Below, piece after piece: positions 1-10,740 of a stretch of DNA of 64,000 nt. Position 1 is the first letter of the stretch, and each line of letters starts with the position of its first letter. The translations under genes and the position numbers were made by a program. Source of the stretch: Ascaphus truei (Eukaryota; Chordata; Amphibia; Anura; Ascaphidae); the NCBI GenBank assembly GCA_036426205.1, contig CM071573.1, positions 78,199,114-78,263,113 of the forward strand. Reading direction: 5' to 3'. The notes under the pieces were generated by a model, which saw only the letters and a program-made list of their open reading frames with translations, ran no database searches and was not told the origin of the DNA.

Positions 1-960
1 TTTTTAGTGAAAACCAGGTCTAAGTAGTGGCCATCCTTGTGGGTGCTGGCTGCAGTCCACTGTTGAAGGCCAAAAGAAGAGGTTAGAGAAAGAAAGCGGG
101 AAGCCCAAGGGAGAGAGGGGTCATCAATGTGGCAATTGAAGTCCCCAAGGAGAAGAACAGGGGAGTCTGAGGAGAGGAAGAAAGAGAGCCAGGATTCAAA
201 GTGAGAGAGAAAGGCAGAAGGGGGATGAGTAGAGGTAGGTGGGCGATACATGACCGCCACATGAACAGGGAGAGGAGAGAAGATCTGGACAGTGTGAACC
301 TCAAAGGAGGGAAAGGCAAGAGAGGGGGGAATAGGAATAGTTCGGTAACGGCAGAGAGATGAGAGCAGGAGCCCCACACCTCCACCCCTGCCATCAAGGC
401 GCGGAGTGTGGGAGAAGGAAAGGCCACCATAAGAGAGGGCAGCTTCCAGAGCAGAGTCAGACTGAGTGAGCCAGGTCTCAGTTATAGCAAAGAGAAGCAG
501 GGAGTGAGAGAGAAAGAAGTCATGCACAGAGAGGAACTTGTTAGAGAGGGAGCGAGCATTCCAAAGGGCACAGGAGAAAGGGAGATAGGAGGGAGGGTGG
601 CAGGGGATGGGTATGAGGTTGGAGGGGTTAACACCAGAAGGAGTAGAAGTTGTATGTGGGAGGCGAGGACGAGAGCAAGTAGAAATAAGGCAGGGACCAG
701 GATTGGGAGAGATATCCCCAGAAGCAAGGAGGAGAAGCATGGATAGAAAGAGGATGTGTGAGGATGATTTGTAGGGGTGTGTTTTAGTGCAGGAGGTATA
801 GCTGTGTGGTGACAGAGGACGCAGGTAAGAAAGGAGTTCATGTGAACTGAGAAGTGGGGAAGAAAGGAGAGATGGAGATATATGAATAGAGTTAGAGACA
901 TAAGGAGACTGGTGGAAGGAAGTGCATAATTTGAAAATAAGTGCGGTTGCAGCAAATATA
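1..960 (-). mobile_element. L2-like LINE endonuclease fragment (broken)
   Basis: Read on the minus strand this stretch encodes, across several frames, the apurinic endonuclease part of an L2/CR1-type LINE. A piece near 462-488 reads AITETWLTQ, a typical motif of this domain. It is followed by a Gly-rich GGGVGLLL-like stretch near 370-385 and a Trp/Arg-rich block (SLFMWRSCIAH) near 235-270. Frames change repeatedly, so it is a dead copy, and it runs off the left edge. It probably belongs to the same broad family as the reverse-transcriptase fragment at 23.2-25.3 kb. Family assignment rests on recognised protein motifs, not on a search. Confidence 0.7.
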
Positions 961-1489
961 AAAAATAAAGGCGGCATCACAGCAATAGTTAAGTGTTGAG
1001 ATGTGCAGTCTTAGATAGATGATATCCTCTTTTCCAACGTAGATCAAAAGCAGGAATCAGAAGCAGTAGGTGATGTCCACTTTTCCACTTCTTTTTGAAC
1101 TTCCTTTTTAAACTTCATAAATACTTGAAACATATATACTTAAAAGCATATCTGCTTAAAAGCATGGCTGCTAGCTCTCATAATACTCATAGTACCTGCA
1201 GCTCTCATAAACAGCTGTGACACCAATATGTAAACTGCTCAAACAAAAAGCAGTTTAATGCAAAGAGAACAGCAATCTCATAAACAGAGCATACTACACA
1301 GGGCACTGTCAGGATGCAACTACCCAGACAAATTCTCCCCCAGAGAGGGGTATACCCAGGAGGACGGGGGAAGGGGGACAAGGAAGACAAACAGCACACT
1401 GATCTACATACTAAAATTACCACAATAAAATGCTAAAAAAGGGACTACAAACACACTGCCAAAGAGGCAACAACACAAAAAAGAGCGGG
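961..1489. other. unassigned intergenic or intronic sequence
   Basis: I see no exon, RNA gene or recognisable repeat here. There are short local echoes of AAAAGCATATCTGCTT and of CTCTCATAA near 1,140-1,280. Confidence 0.4.
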
Positions 1490-2300
1490 AGAATCCTGAA
1501 CTACAAGCCTGTTCTCACATGTGTGCCTTTGCAAGGAGTGTGCAAGGAGACTAGGCAAGTCCGACAGGGCACACCAAACACCACCTGCTAATGTGCCTGT
1601 GAGAAAACATCTGCTTCCTCCAGCATTGCAAACAGGAGCTGGCTTCTATAGCCCTTATATTGTCTCATATGTGGATAGCTTGGTGTTCAGTGGTCAACAC
1701 TGTTACGGATATGCAAACTTCTTGAAAAATTAGCCAAACTGTTTGTGAAATAAAACTGCCAGATATTTGCACACCTCTGCTCCCCTGGAAACAAAAACGC
1801 ACATAGAGCACCGTTCCAATAACCATTTCATCTGTATCATAAAGATCATTACATTAAACAAATGTGTAAGTAACATTGCTTTCACATTTCATTCTCTGTT
1901 TTACAATCATCCGATTCATCTCTCTATACAAAGTGTATACGTACCGGCAGCTCCACTTTCTCCCTTCTCTCCGGGGGGTCCCTGTGCTCCCCTGAGCCCT
2001 GGAGTTCCATCGGTACCTTTGGGTCCTGGTGGGCCATTTAATCCTGGTGGTCCTGGGAAGAGAAAGAGGTGAATATTTTCAATGTTCAAACAATAGTCGG
2101 ATGCCTCTTATCTTACATGAATTCCTACGTTTACAGCGTATCTGCAACCAAAAAGTTGATCAAAGTATTAAATGAAAGAAAATATTTATCTCCATAGATT
2201 TCCATGTGTCCAGTAACTTAAACCAAAAGCCCTGGGAAATCACAGTATTAAGAACATGTGTTCATGACGGGATGAAAGAGTGTGATACATATGTTCTATT
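1490..2300. repeat. paralogous block matching 57,110-57,915
   Basis: This block and 57,110-57,915 align along their length in the same orientation, including the intron sequence on both sides of the collagen exon. Both have the same order: TCTCACATGTGTG, CTTATATTGTCTCATATGTG, the exon, then CCATGTGTCCAGTAAC. The match shows that the left-hand collectin is a tandem paralogue of the complete gene at 52.7-62.0 kb. Confidence 0.85.
1945..2052 (-). CDS. collectin paralogue, collagen exon (12 Gly-X-Y triplets)
   Basis: The exon is 108 bp, bounded by a CTTCCCAG acceptor and a GTACGTAT donor on the minus strand. In the phase left by the first coding exon it encodes twelve uninterrupted Gly-X-Y triplets, from [10 protein letters not shown] to GEKGES and GAA. 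Length, phase and splice sites are identical to the collagen exon of the complete gene at 57,588-57,695. Its partner first coding exon would be at 16,724-16,925 (or the damaged copy at 8,544-8,743). The neck and lectin exons are not in the window and should lie to the left of base 1. Gly-X-Y repeats form the triple helix of mannose-binding-lectin and surfactant-protein type collectins. Confidence 0.88.
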
Positions 2301-2447
2301 AATCTCCAGAATACATTCATATTATTTTCATAGATGGGAAAATAGTGTCACATTGATACTTATACACACATCCCCTGTAAGTTCAGAACCCAAACCCACC
2401 ACCCCATATATATTTATGTCAAAAAGGAGTGTGACTGAGATTGTGAT

Positions 2448-2570
2448 TTCATGTAATACAACAAAAGACAAAAGCCTCAGTACTACATCCAATATGACAA
2501 ATTATATAGTTAAATGCATATCTGTTTATCTTTTCACAAGCGAGACATTTGGTAAAATTTTTGTCTTCAA
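2448..2570 (-). repeat. inverted fragment of collectin intron
   Basis: The sequence around AAAGCCTCAGTACTACATCC and GACAAATTATATAGTTAAAT is the reverse complement of intron sequence next to the first coding exon of the complete gene (about 61,415-61,530) and of the paralogue (about 8,405-8,475 and 16,595-16,650). It therefore lies in opposite orientation to the neighbouring collagen exon. Confidence 0.75.
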
Positions 2571-3018
2571 GGAGATCAGGAGAGAGTAGGACGGCACCAT
2601 AAAAAAGGGGCAAAAAATGCAGAAAATAGCACAATAATGTAACAACACGTTAGCTGTAATAACTTGCAGGATCTTGTAGAGTGACTACTCACATTTTAAA
2701 AGATAACATCAGGCATATCACAAATATGAAATTCATCCTTGTCAATCCAGGTGGGTAGAGAGAATCTCAGAAGAGATGGAAGGAGAGACACAATAGTGTA
2801 GATTGCATAACAAATTCATACATCTCAGTTAAAACCTAAAGATTTGATGTGATAAAAAAAAACTTTAATAGGACAGGAGTCGGATCTCCTGAATCTGAGA
2901 ATTTCCCCAGCCACACCACCTCTGTGGATATCAGCATCTTGGTATCTCGCCAGCAGGCAGGTTCCATCTGTTACCGAGAACAGGAAGGAAACACAGCTTC
3001 ACAGCCTCTTCTCACTCT

Positions 3019-3049
3019 GACGCGTTTCGCTGGTGATCGGCTTCTTCAG
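3019..3049 (-). ncRNA. hammerhead-like ribozyme core (copy a)
   Basis: On the minus strand CTGAAGA (3,049-3,043) is followed by an A, a 13-base hairpin with one C/A mismatch (GCCG, AUCAC, CAGC), GAAA (3,028-3,025), CGCG, and T-C as the expected cleavage dinucleotide. The flanks do not form a clear stem I, so activity is doubtful. Downstream on the same strand (near 2,850-2,865) comes CCTATTAAAG followed by a T-run, the tail also seen after other copies. Confidence 0.55.
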
Positions 3050-3099
3050 GCAGCAATAGCTCCCCTCCACCAGGTTATTACTATATACATCCCTTACTG

Positions 3100-3788
3100 A
3101 TTGCATGTTTACTCAATTATTATATTACAACACATTCAATTAAAAACCGGGCAATCTTTTCATTTAGATTTTGGGATCTTGGAAATATGATCACCGCAAA
3201 AGCCCAATATTAATGTATTAATGCTAAAAAAGGCTAAAATACCTTTATGGTAAATCTGACTGCAGTTATACCACTTTATTCCCAAATTCAAGAATTATTA
3301 ACTTGCAATGGTACTCTGTGTGCAGTATATTTAAAATGACCTTTTATTAAAAATGTATTAATATGTAGTATTTAAAAATGTATTTTGTTTTTTATTTGAA
3401 AATCCATTATAAAATTCATAAACAATCTTTAAAAAAAATCATAAGAGATGGGTGAAATGCAAATTACATGACCACAAAGTCAATATTTGATATACTATAA
3501 TTACAGAAAGTACAAAAAGTAATGCAAAGTGACTATGAAACATATACATAATCCATTCTATTAGATCTTAAACGGACACTGATAATAATAAAAGCTCTAA
3601 TATAGTGTATAATGTAAAGGGGAGGGCATAATAAAAAAACATAACAAAAATACAGAATAAAAACAGGTGGCTGATAGAAACAAAGAATTTATACAACACA
3701 AAATAGGGAAACAGCAAATGCTATGACTTGGATGATCTGATAAACCTATATACATAAATACCCCATCATGATATAGTGGAAGAGAGGC
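3100..3788. other. AT-rich sequence, nothing recognised
   Basis: The stretch is AT-rich with scattered TTAAAAATGTATTA-type local repeats and no credible frame or RNA structure. Confidence 0.4.
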
Positions 3789-4500
3789 ACGTATAGGACA
3801 TACGTGAGGGCAAAGAAAAAGCAGGCACCGTTGCTCAGAAAAAGCAAAAAACTGTGAATAAGTCAAGGAGAGCTTTTACCCTAAAAAAGTTATTTAATGG
3901 ACCCAGCAAACAAATACAGCTGCATTATCGGGTACAAGGGACCCCCACCAACGCATTGATAAAGAGCTCACGCTCGAAACGCATTGGTGGGGGTCCCTTG
4001 TACCCCATAATGCAGCTGTATTTGTTTGCTGGGTCCATTAAATAACTTTTTTAGGGTAAAAGCTCTCCTTGACTTATTCACAGTTTTTTGCTTTTTCTGA
4101 GCAACGGTGCCTGCTTTTTCTTTGCCCTCACGTTTATCCTTATTAGAAAAATCGGACGCACACCCCCATTTGGCGGAAGAAGATTCTGGGACAACACCTA
4201 CTCCTAAAAGTGAATCATTTATATCTTTGGCACATACTCCACTCTGATAATTTATGCTGGGACACTTTCAACAATAGTGTGGCCCCTTACTGCAGTGTTT
4301 GTGGGGGCCTTAGCCCACTAGTCAGACTGTATGGAGAAGTGATTTATGTTGGACTGTTTCCCATTTATTTTATCATCGGGGGTCATCCTCTCAGGAACAA
4401 TATATATTATTGAACTGAATATTAAGTCTTTTGACATTCATACTCTGAAGGTTTTTCTTAGAAGCACCACACATTTCCGTTTTTCTACGTATAGGACATA
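3789..4500 (+). mobile_element. foldback element with 14-bp target duplication and central hammerhead-like core
   Basis: ACGTATAGGACATA is present perfectly at 3,789-3,802 and at 4,487-4,500, a 14-bp target-site duplication around a 684-bp insert. The insert begins with two nearly perfect inverted arms (about 3,803-3,950 and 3,986-4,132) that close on a hammerhead-like core at 3,956-3,985. The right arm is followed by about 350 bp of non-palindromic tail. No coding capacity is seen. A target duplication of this length suits retrotransposition, as for Penelope-like or LINE-mobilised elements, and not a cut-and-paste MITE. The link to Penelope is inference. Confidence 0.75.
3956..3985 (+). ncRNA. 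hammerhead-like core inside foldback (copy b)
   Basis: TTGATAA stands where CTGATGA is expected (two transitions). It is followed by an A, a perfect hairpin GAGC-TCAC-GCTC, GAAA, CGCA and T-T. The very long arms of the foldback pair as an enormous stem I, starting GGTGGGGGTCCC against GGGACCCCCACC. The two core substitutions should abolish cleavage. Confidence 0.55.
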
Positions 4501-4557
4501 AATATCATTACTATTACTGGCGATTATCTATACATGGAGAAAAAGGGAGAGAGAGAA

Positions 4558-4669
4558 ACAGCAATAAGATATCACAAGAAACAGGTATAAAAAATATAAA
4601 CCGCAGAGGAACGGTTCCAGTTACTGTAATATTTTTTATACCTGTTTGTTGTGATATATTATTGCTGCG
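4558..4669. repeat. imperfect inverted repeat, about 38-bp arms
   Basis: AGCAATAAGATATCACA and AACAGGTATAAAAAATAT at the left pair with ATATTTTTTATACCTGTT and TGTGATATATTATTGCT at the right, around a 30-base centre. Its origin is unknown. Confidence 0.65.
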
Positions 4670-4720
4670 TATCTCTCCTTTTTTATGGTGCCGTCCTACT
4701 CTCCCCTGACAACAACTATC

Positions 4721-5106
4721 CTGATGCAGCGGCCGTTATTCGAACACATCACGGCGCCGATTTTGAGTTCTCTGCTGTCCCCCACGCAGCACGAACGCGG
4801 CCAATCGCCCCAGGCACCCGCGCTAATCCCAGGCACCCGTGCTTATAGCGGATGTTTTGTTTGAATTTCATGGATTCTGTTTCTTTGTTTGCAATAAAAT
4901 GGATGAATTGTAATGTGCACAGTACTGTGCTACTCTGCTACTGTGTCAATTTCATGTTTTTAATAGCCAGAACACTAAAATTCGTTTTTCTGCTCTCGCC
5001 GCGCTCGCATCTTAGTGCGGGGAGGCTGGAATTCATCCCGCGGTTTCACATCGGGATTCCGATGTACATGACGCGTGAAGTGTTCGAATAACGGCCGCTG
5101 CATCAG
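4721..5106. mobile_element. 386-bp MITE with perfect 27-bp terminal inverted repeats
   Basis: The first 27 bases (CTGATGCAGCGGCCGTTATT and seven more) are exactly reverse-complementary to the last 27 (5,080-5,106). The interior is non-coding, with a CpG-rich left half. No convincing target duplication is visible. The ends resemble the left end of the 360-bp element at 48,566 (CTG..GCGGCCG..TTATTCGA), which suggests one superfamily. Confidence 0.85.
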
Positions 5107-5329
5107 TACACACCTAGAAACTGGTGAAACAGTTCCTTGTTTAAGGGTTTGAGTGGAGGTTTTATATCTATATATATGTTTCAAATAATGTTTGTGTGTG
5201 TAAGTCTGCTGGACAGCTCATTGGCCTGCGGGCCGGGCAGGGAGGAGCCAGGCAGGGAGAAGAGACACACACGCACACTCTCCTCACACCGTAACCGCGT
5301 GCGCCTCTGACCAACACCGCACACCGTGA

Positions 5330-5330
<1 letters not shown>

Positions 5331-5378
<48 letters not shown>
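5331..5378. repeat. CA dinucleotide microsatellite
   Basis: A near-perfect (CA)n run of about 45 bases. The 300 bases that follow, to 5,692, are GC-rich with no recognised feature. Confidence 0.95.
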
Positions 5379-5380
<2 letters not shown>

Positions 5381-5696
5381 CTCCCGGTGGCCATCACTCT
5401 CCCCCGTCAGCCGGACCGCAGCTCACCTTCCCCCCTCCTGGTGGCCGTCACTCTCCCCCCTCAGCCGGAGACGCCCCGCACCTTCCCTGCTGCAAGCTTC
5501 CCGGTGGCTCGCGCTCACAGGTGCAGAGAGGGGGCGCATGCGCAGCGCTCCCCGGACGGGAGGAGGGAGAGCAGAGAAGGACTAGGCGCGCGACAACCGG
5601 AGGAGCGCGGGAGAGAGGAGCGGTGCTGTGAGTCCTGGCAGAGGGGAGGGGGCTTTGTGGTCCGTACCTTCGAAAGAATACAGGGGAGGGGGATTT

Positions 5697-6350
5697 GTAT
5701 GTGTCTGGGGGGAGGGGGGACCCAGTGTGTGTGTGTGGGGGGNNNNNNNNNNNNNNNNNNNNNNNNNNNNNNNNNNNNNNNNNNNNNNNNNNNNAAGTTA
5801 TTGATAGTGTGTGTGTGGTGTGGGGAAAAGACAGTGTGTGGAGGGGGGGGGACAGTGTGTGGGGGGGACGGACAGTGTGTGTGTGGGGGGGGGAATGACA
5901 GTGTGTGTGGGGGGGGGGGGGGGGACAGTGTGGTGTGTGGGGGGAATGTGTGGGGGCGGACAGTGTGGGGAGTGTGGTGTGGTGGGGGGGGTCAGTATGT
6001 GTGTGTGTGGGGGGGGGGGACAGAGTGTGTGTGGGGGGACACAGTGTTGTGTGTGTGTGGGGGAAGGACGACAGTGTGTGGTGTGTGTGTGGGGGGACAG
6101 TGTGTGGTTGTATGGGGGACGACGACTGTGTGTGTGTGGGACGAAGACAGTGTGTGGGGGGGACCGTGTGTGTGTGAGGACCCTGTGTGTGTGTTGTGTG
6201 TGTGTTAGAACACTGTAGGGGGGGGCGGGGGAACGAGCTGCACAGGGGGGGGAACACAAATAGAGGGGGGAGTGGAGAAAAGGGGAGGAGTAGAGAGAAC
6301 GACAGGGGGAGTGGAGAGAGAGGGGGGAGCGGGAAATTGTACTCCCGGGC
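5697..6350. repeat. TG/G-run-rich tract, copy 1
   Basis: Irregular repeats of ACAGTGTGTGTG followed by runs of 5-14 G, then a G-rich purine stretch. Long translations of this region are low-complexity artefacts. Confidence 0.9.
5743..5794. other. assembly gap (52 N)
   Basis: A run of 52 N inside the TG/G tract of copy 1. Confidence 1.
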
Positions 6351-6635
6351 AACCGCCGTGTTCTAGCTAGTACTGTATATATTTTGTCACATGCAAATTT
6401 ATCACTTATTCACCTTGTTATTTGGTTTTGCATAAGACATGTATTGTTCTGATGTTTTATTGTTGGCACTTCACAACTCACAGCAATGTTTGATAGATTA
6501 TTCACTATTGGTTGGATTTGCACTGTTTCACTGCACACACTGGCAGCGCCGACACAGACACCTTGTGTGTTATATATTGTCTGGTTAATTTTTTTAGCCA
6601 AAACATTTTATGCTTACAAACTGCGCCAAGGTCTC

Positions 6636-7775
6636 CCCTCTTGTGCAAGGCTCCCCTCTTGTGGCAAGGTATCCCCTCTTGTGCAAGGTCTCCCCTCTTG
6701 TGCAAGGTCTCCCTCTTGTGCAGTCTCCCCCTCTTGTGCAAGGTCTCCCCTCTTGTGCAAGGTCTCCACTCTGTGCAAGGTATCCCCTCTTGTGCAAGGT
6801 ATCCCTTGTGCACGGTATCCCCTCTTGTGCACGGATCCCTCTGTGCACGGTCCTCCCCTCTTGTGTAAGGTATCCTTGTGAAGGTATCCCTCTTGTGCAT
6901 GGTTTCCCTCTTGTGCAAGGTATCCCCTCTTGTGCAAGGATCCTCTTGTGCAAGGTATCCCCTCTTGTGCAAGGATCCCCTCTTGTGCAAGGTATCCCCC
7001 TCTTGTGGAAGGCATACTCGTGTGGAAGGCATCCCTCTTGTGGAAGGCATCCCTCTTGTGCAAGTATCCCCTCTTGTGCAAGGTAGGCCCTTGGGCGATC
7101 CCCTTTGTGCAAGGTATCCCCTCTTGTGCAAGGTATCCCCTCTTGGTACAAGGTATCCCCTCTTGTGCAAGGTTATCCCCTCTTTTGTGTAAGGTATCCC
7201 CTCTTGTGCAAGGTATCCCCTCTTGTGTAAGGTCACCCTCTTGTGCAAGGTATCACTCTTGTGCAAGGTATCCCCCTTGGCAAGGTCTCTCCTCTGTGCA
7301 AGGTATCCCCTCTTGTGCAAGGTATCCCCTCTTGTGCAAGGTATCCCCTCTGTGGCAAGGTATCCCCTTCTGTGGATGGCATTCCCCATCTTGTGCAAGG
7401 TTACCCTCTTGTGCAAGGTATCCCCTCTTGTGCAAGGTATCTCCTTGTGCAAGGTACCCTCTTGCAAGGTTATCCCCTCTTGTGTAAGTATCCCCTCTTG
7501 TGAAAGGTATCCCCTCTTGTGCAAGGTATCCCCTCTGTGCAAGGATCCCTCTTGGCAAGGTATCCCCCTCTTGTGCAAGGGTATCCCCTCTTGTGCAGGA
7601 TCCTCTTGTGCAAGGTATCACCCTCTTGTGCAAGGTTCCCTCTTGTGGATGGCATCCCCTCTTGTGCAAGGCATCCCCCTGTGCAAGGATCCCTCTTGTG
7701 CAAGGTATCCCCTCTGTGAAAGGTATCCCCTCTTGTGCAAGGATACCTCAGTGCAAGGTCCCCTCTTGTGAACGC
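6636..7775. repeat. 19-bp minisatellite, degenerate copy
   Basis: Tandem units close to CAAGGTATCCCCTCTTGTG with very frequent single-base gains and losses. The homologous array at 14,803-15,945 is far more regular. The following segment (7,776-8,540) is collectin intron sequence without a recognised feature. Confidence 0.95.
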
Positions 7776-8543
7776 CCTTATCACTGCGCACCCACAGAAG
7801 GCACGCATAACCTCTCTAATGGAGGGGAGAACTGTCAATATGACTGGTCATTCACAGCTGCACAGCAAGAACTGCCATTTAATAGGTGGGATGAGTGTGA
7901 GCTGTAACCAGGAGGAGGCGTCACCAAACCCCCCATTGTTACCAATAGAAATTTACAAGCAACGAATTTAAAGCAGCAAAAGTGAAATCTTACGTTGTGT
8001 TTTTTTAAAATACATATCTTCTGTAGTATTAGATCATATTTACTGTATTTTTTTTTAAATTAAATGCTTAATCACATTATTAATGAGTGTTAAAGCATTC
8101 TTTCAGTTATAGCAGGTTTTAAACCTCTCCCAAGCAGTGCAAGATCTTTGCAATACTTTCCTGTTGTGATCATATGTTGCCAATATTCCCAGCAGTTTGG
8201 GCTGCAAACTGTACAATAGATAATGTTACCTTAATAATATAAGGATACAATTGTAGCTGAAGCAGCATTATGTTAGTCACACATTCAGGATTTTTACAGA
8301 TTTATAACAGAACACCAAATCATTGCCAGCCTAGGTAATAGTGTAGAATTATACATTGTCACGTGCTTTACATTATATAAATAGTATTGCAGCTTACCAA
8401 ACAACTCACTTCTGAAAAGTTATTTAACTATATAATTTGTCATATTGGATGCAGCACTGAGGCTTTGTTTTTTTGTGTATCACAAGACCCAGTAGCATTA
8501 AATCTAAAGGCACCGTCAGGTGTTTGTAGAAGGGATTATTTAC

Positions 8544-8743
8544 CTTTTCCCAACTGGTCCCCTTGGTCCTTCCCATCCCATTTTTGCCAGGTAATCCGTC
8601 CTTTCCTGGAGATCCACATGTAACGATAGAAACAGACGTCTCTGTCCTTCTCGTGGCACACTATGGAAATGGCTGTTACCAGTGCACACCGAGCAGAAGG
8701 GCGCTGAGAGTCTGAGAAGAAGCATCTTGCAATTGTTTCGTGC
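8544..8743 (-). pseudogene. collectin paralogue first coding exon, frameshifted copy
   Basis: This corresponds base for base to the intact exon at 16,724-16,925: the same acceptor (CTGTATG context), ATG at 8,725-8,723, and a donor reading AAG then GTAAAT. Indels break the frame several times. The start reads MLLLRLSAPF and the collagen-like end GPRGPVG returns only in another frame. The net coding length is 182 instead of 184 bases. It is either a decayed duplicate or the product of consensus errors, since the whole surrounding copy is indel-rich. Confidence 0.8.
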
Positions 8744-8973
8744 CTGTATGAAAGACAAGTGAACAACACCTTCCACCAATGCTATTGTACATTTTACAAG
8801 TACTGCTGTTAGATTTTAAAGTAACAAGTGTTATTAAGAATAACGGGATAACTTTTGAAAACATAAAATTATTAGAAATTCATTTGGAACAACTGTATTA
8901 TTTGAAATGTGAAATTAGTCAAATAAGATGAAAACATGGTATAATCACACAGTATGGTTTGGTATTAACTTAC

Positions 8974-9068
8974 CTGGTCATGATTCTGTAATTCTGCAAC
9001 AGAACTCCAGCAGGTTAGAGAGAGAAAGTTTTTGTGTCGAGCACATGGAAAATACAGGTTTATATAAC
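8974..9068 (-). promoter_or_regulatory. promoter and non-coding exon of paralogue, copy 1
   Basis: A TATATAAAC-type box (9,068-9,056, with one inserted base, GTTATATAAAC) lies about 25-30 bp upstream of a short non-coding exon that ends with CCAG and a GTAAGT donor at 8,974. It is homologous to the copies at 17,159-17,250 and 61,971-62,070. Confidence 0.6.
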
Positions 9069-9344
9069 ATCTTCCAAAAGATTAAAAGCCCATCAGGGGC
9101 ATTACCCCTCATTATGCACATACCTGGAATGTAGATAAGTTATTAAAACATCTGATAAGCTTCATTTGAAGAACCTTTATTGCAGACTTTATTTTGTTAT
9201 ATGGTGATGAATACATTGTGTATTAAACTTGCATGCAAATATCTTTATAATAATAATAATTGTTTGTTCTGGTAACCGCTGCTAGTTTATGTGTGTGTGG
9301 GGGGTGTTCTTTTATATGTAATTGCGGGGTGGGGAGGTTATATG

Positions 9345-10130
9345 TATTTGGGGAGTGGGGGCAATGAGTGAGAGGGGATTGCGTGAGAGTGGGGTAATTG
9401 ATGGAGGGGGAGAGTGAGAGGAGAGAGTGGGAAAAGTGGGAGTAAGAATGAGACACTGGGGAGGAAATACATGCGGGTGGAAGGGAGGTGAGTTAGAGTG
9501 GTTAATTGATGGAGGGGTGAGAGGAGAGAGAGAGTGAGAAAAAAGAGGCCATGAGACTGAGGAGAGAAATGCATATGGAAGAGGGGGGGGGGGGGGAAAT
9601 AGAGGGGTTCGTGAGGTGGGAAATGGAGGGGGGGATCGCAAGACCACTGAATTGGGGGGGGAGAGCAGTTGTAACTAGTCCTGAGTACCAGGAAATCTGT
9701 TGCGGCCCTGAGTATATATTTGGGGGGGGGGGTAGTGGGGGGGTTAGTGTAAGTATATATTTGGGGAGGTTATGTATATATTTAGCGGTGGGGTGGGTTA
9801 GTATAAGTATGTATTGTGGGGAGTTAGTGTAGTATGTATTTTGGTGAGGTTAGTGTAAGTAGGTATTGGGGGGATTAGTGTACGTAGTACTGGGGACTTA
9901 GGTATGTATCTGGCGGTGGGGGTGGGTTAGTGTATGTATGTGTTTTGGGAGACGTTACTGTAAGTATGTATTTTGGAAAGGTTTGTGGTCTAAGTATGTA
10001 TAAGGGAAGGTTAGTGTGTGTAGGTATTTGGGGGGGGGGGGTTTAGTGTGTGTATTTATTTGGGGGGGAGTAGTGTAAGTATGTATTTGGTGGTTGGTGG
10101 GGAGGTTTAGTGTAATATGGAGGGGGAGGG
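9345..10130. repeat. GA-rich and GTTAGTGTAAGTATGTATTTGGGG minisatellite, copy 1
   Basis: A GAGAG/GGGG purine-rich section (9,345-9,650) is followed by diverged 24-28 bp units centred on TTAGTGTAAGTATG and G-runs (9,690-10,120). No coding potential. Confidence 0.85.
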
Positions 10131-10369
10131 GCAATAAACCATAATGAACTAAATGAATAGATAGGGATGGGGAAATAACAAGGGGGTCAAGGATGGTAGA
10201 TTTGGGGCAAGTGGGAGTTTGGCAAGCAGGGAGCACCATATTAAATAAAGGATAATTCTAGAAAACATCTAAAGACTAAATCCAATTGGAGTATGAAAGG
10301 CTGGAGCAGATAAGATAATTAGTTTTGTCTGGAAAAAAACCTTACATGAATGAATTGCTAATGCAATAC

Positions 10370-10740
10370 TGTAGGCTAGGCCCCCTGTATCTCCGCTGCA
10401 TGTGCGCACGCCCAGCGAGATGGCGACACGTGCAGCCGAATTACCTGGTCTGCAGGAGAGAGACCGGGGGTCGGGCGTGTGGCGGTGGAGTTGACGGGGC
10501 ACGGCCATGATGTCACCCGGCAGGTTCGCCCTCATTGGCTGAACCGCCGGGGGGCGCGTGCCATATCGACTCGACGCGAGTCCTGCATCATTCTATTGAG
10601 AGCAGGAGCAGATCTCGCTTCAGCGCTGCGTCCCCCCATCGCAGCGGGCCCGGCGCCATTGAAGGGAGGGCTCTCGTCCTTGCAGAGCGTCCTCCACAGC
10701 GGACGCTGTAGTAGGCAGCTGGGGGCTCAGGCCTTAGTCT
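10370..10740. other. CpG-rich segment, copy 1
   Basis: GC- and CpG-rich sequence with an inverted motif GAGTCCTGC/GAGAGCAGGAGC. The homologue is at 18,570-18,905. It could be part of a transposon. No exon is supported. Confidence 0.35.

Larger units (their letters stand above)
2579..4705. mobile_element. possible 2.1-kb element with about 28-bp terminal inverted repeats
   Basis: GGAGAGAGTAGGACGGCACC plus a short A-run at 2,579-2,608 reappears as its reverse complement at 4,678-4,705. Between them lie two hammerhead-like modules and a foldback with its own target-site duplication. No open frame for a transposase is seen and no outer target duplication is evident, so the pair could also mark inversion breakpoints. 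Confidence 0.45.

Noticed and set aside
5387..6352. Frames of 135-273 codons in the TG/G tract
   Set aside because: Low-complexity translations (Cys/Gly/Val or Thr/His/Pro), partly across the N gap.
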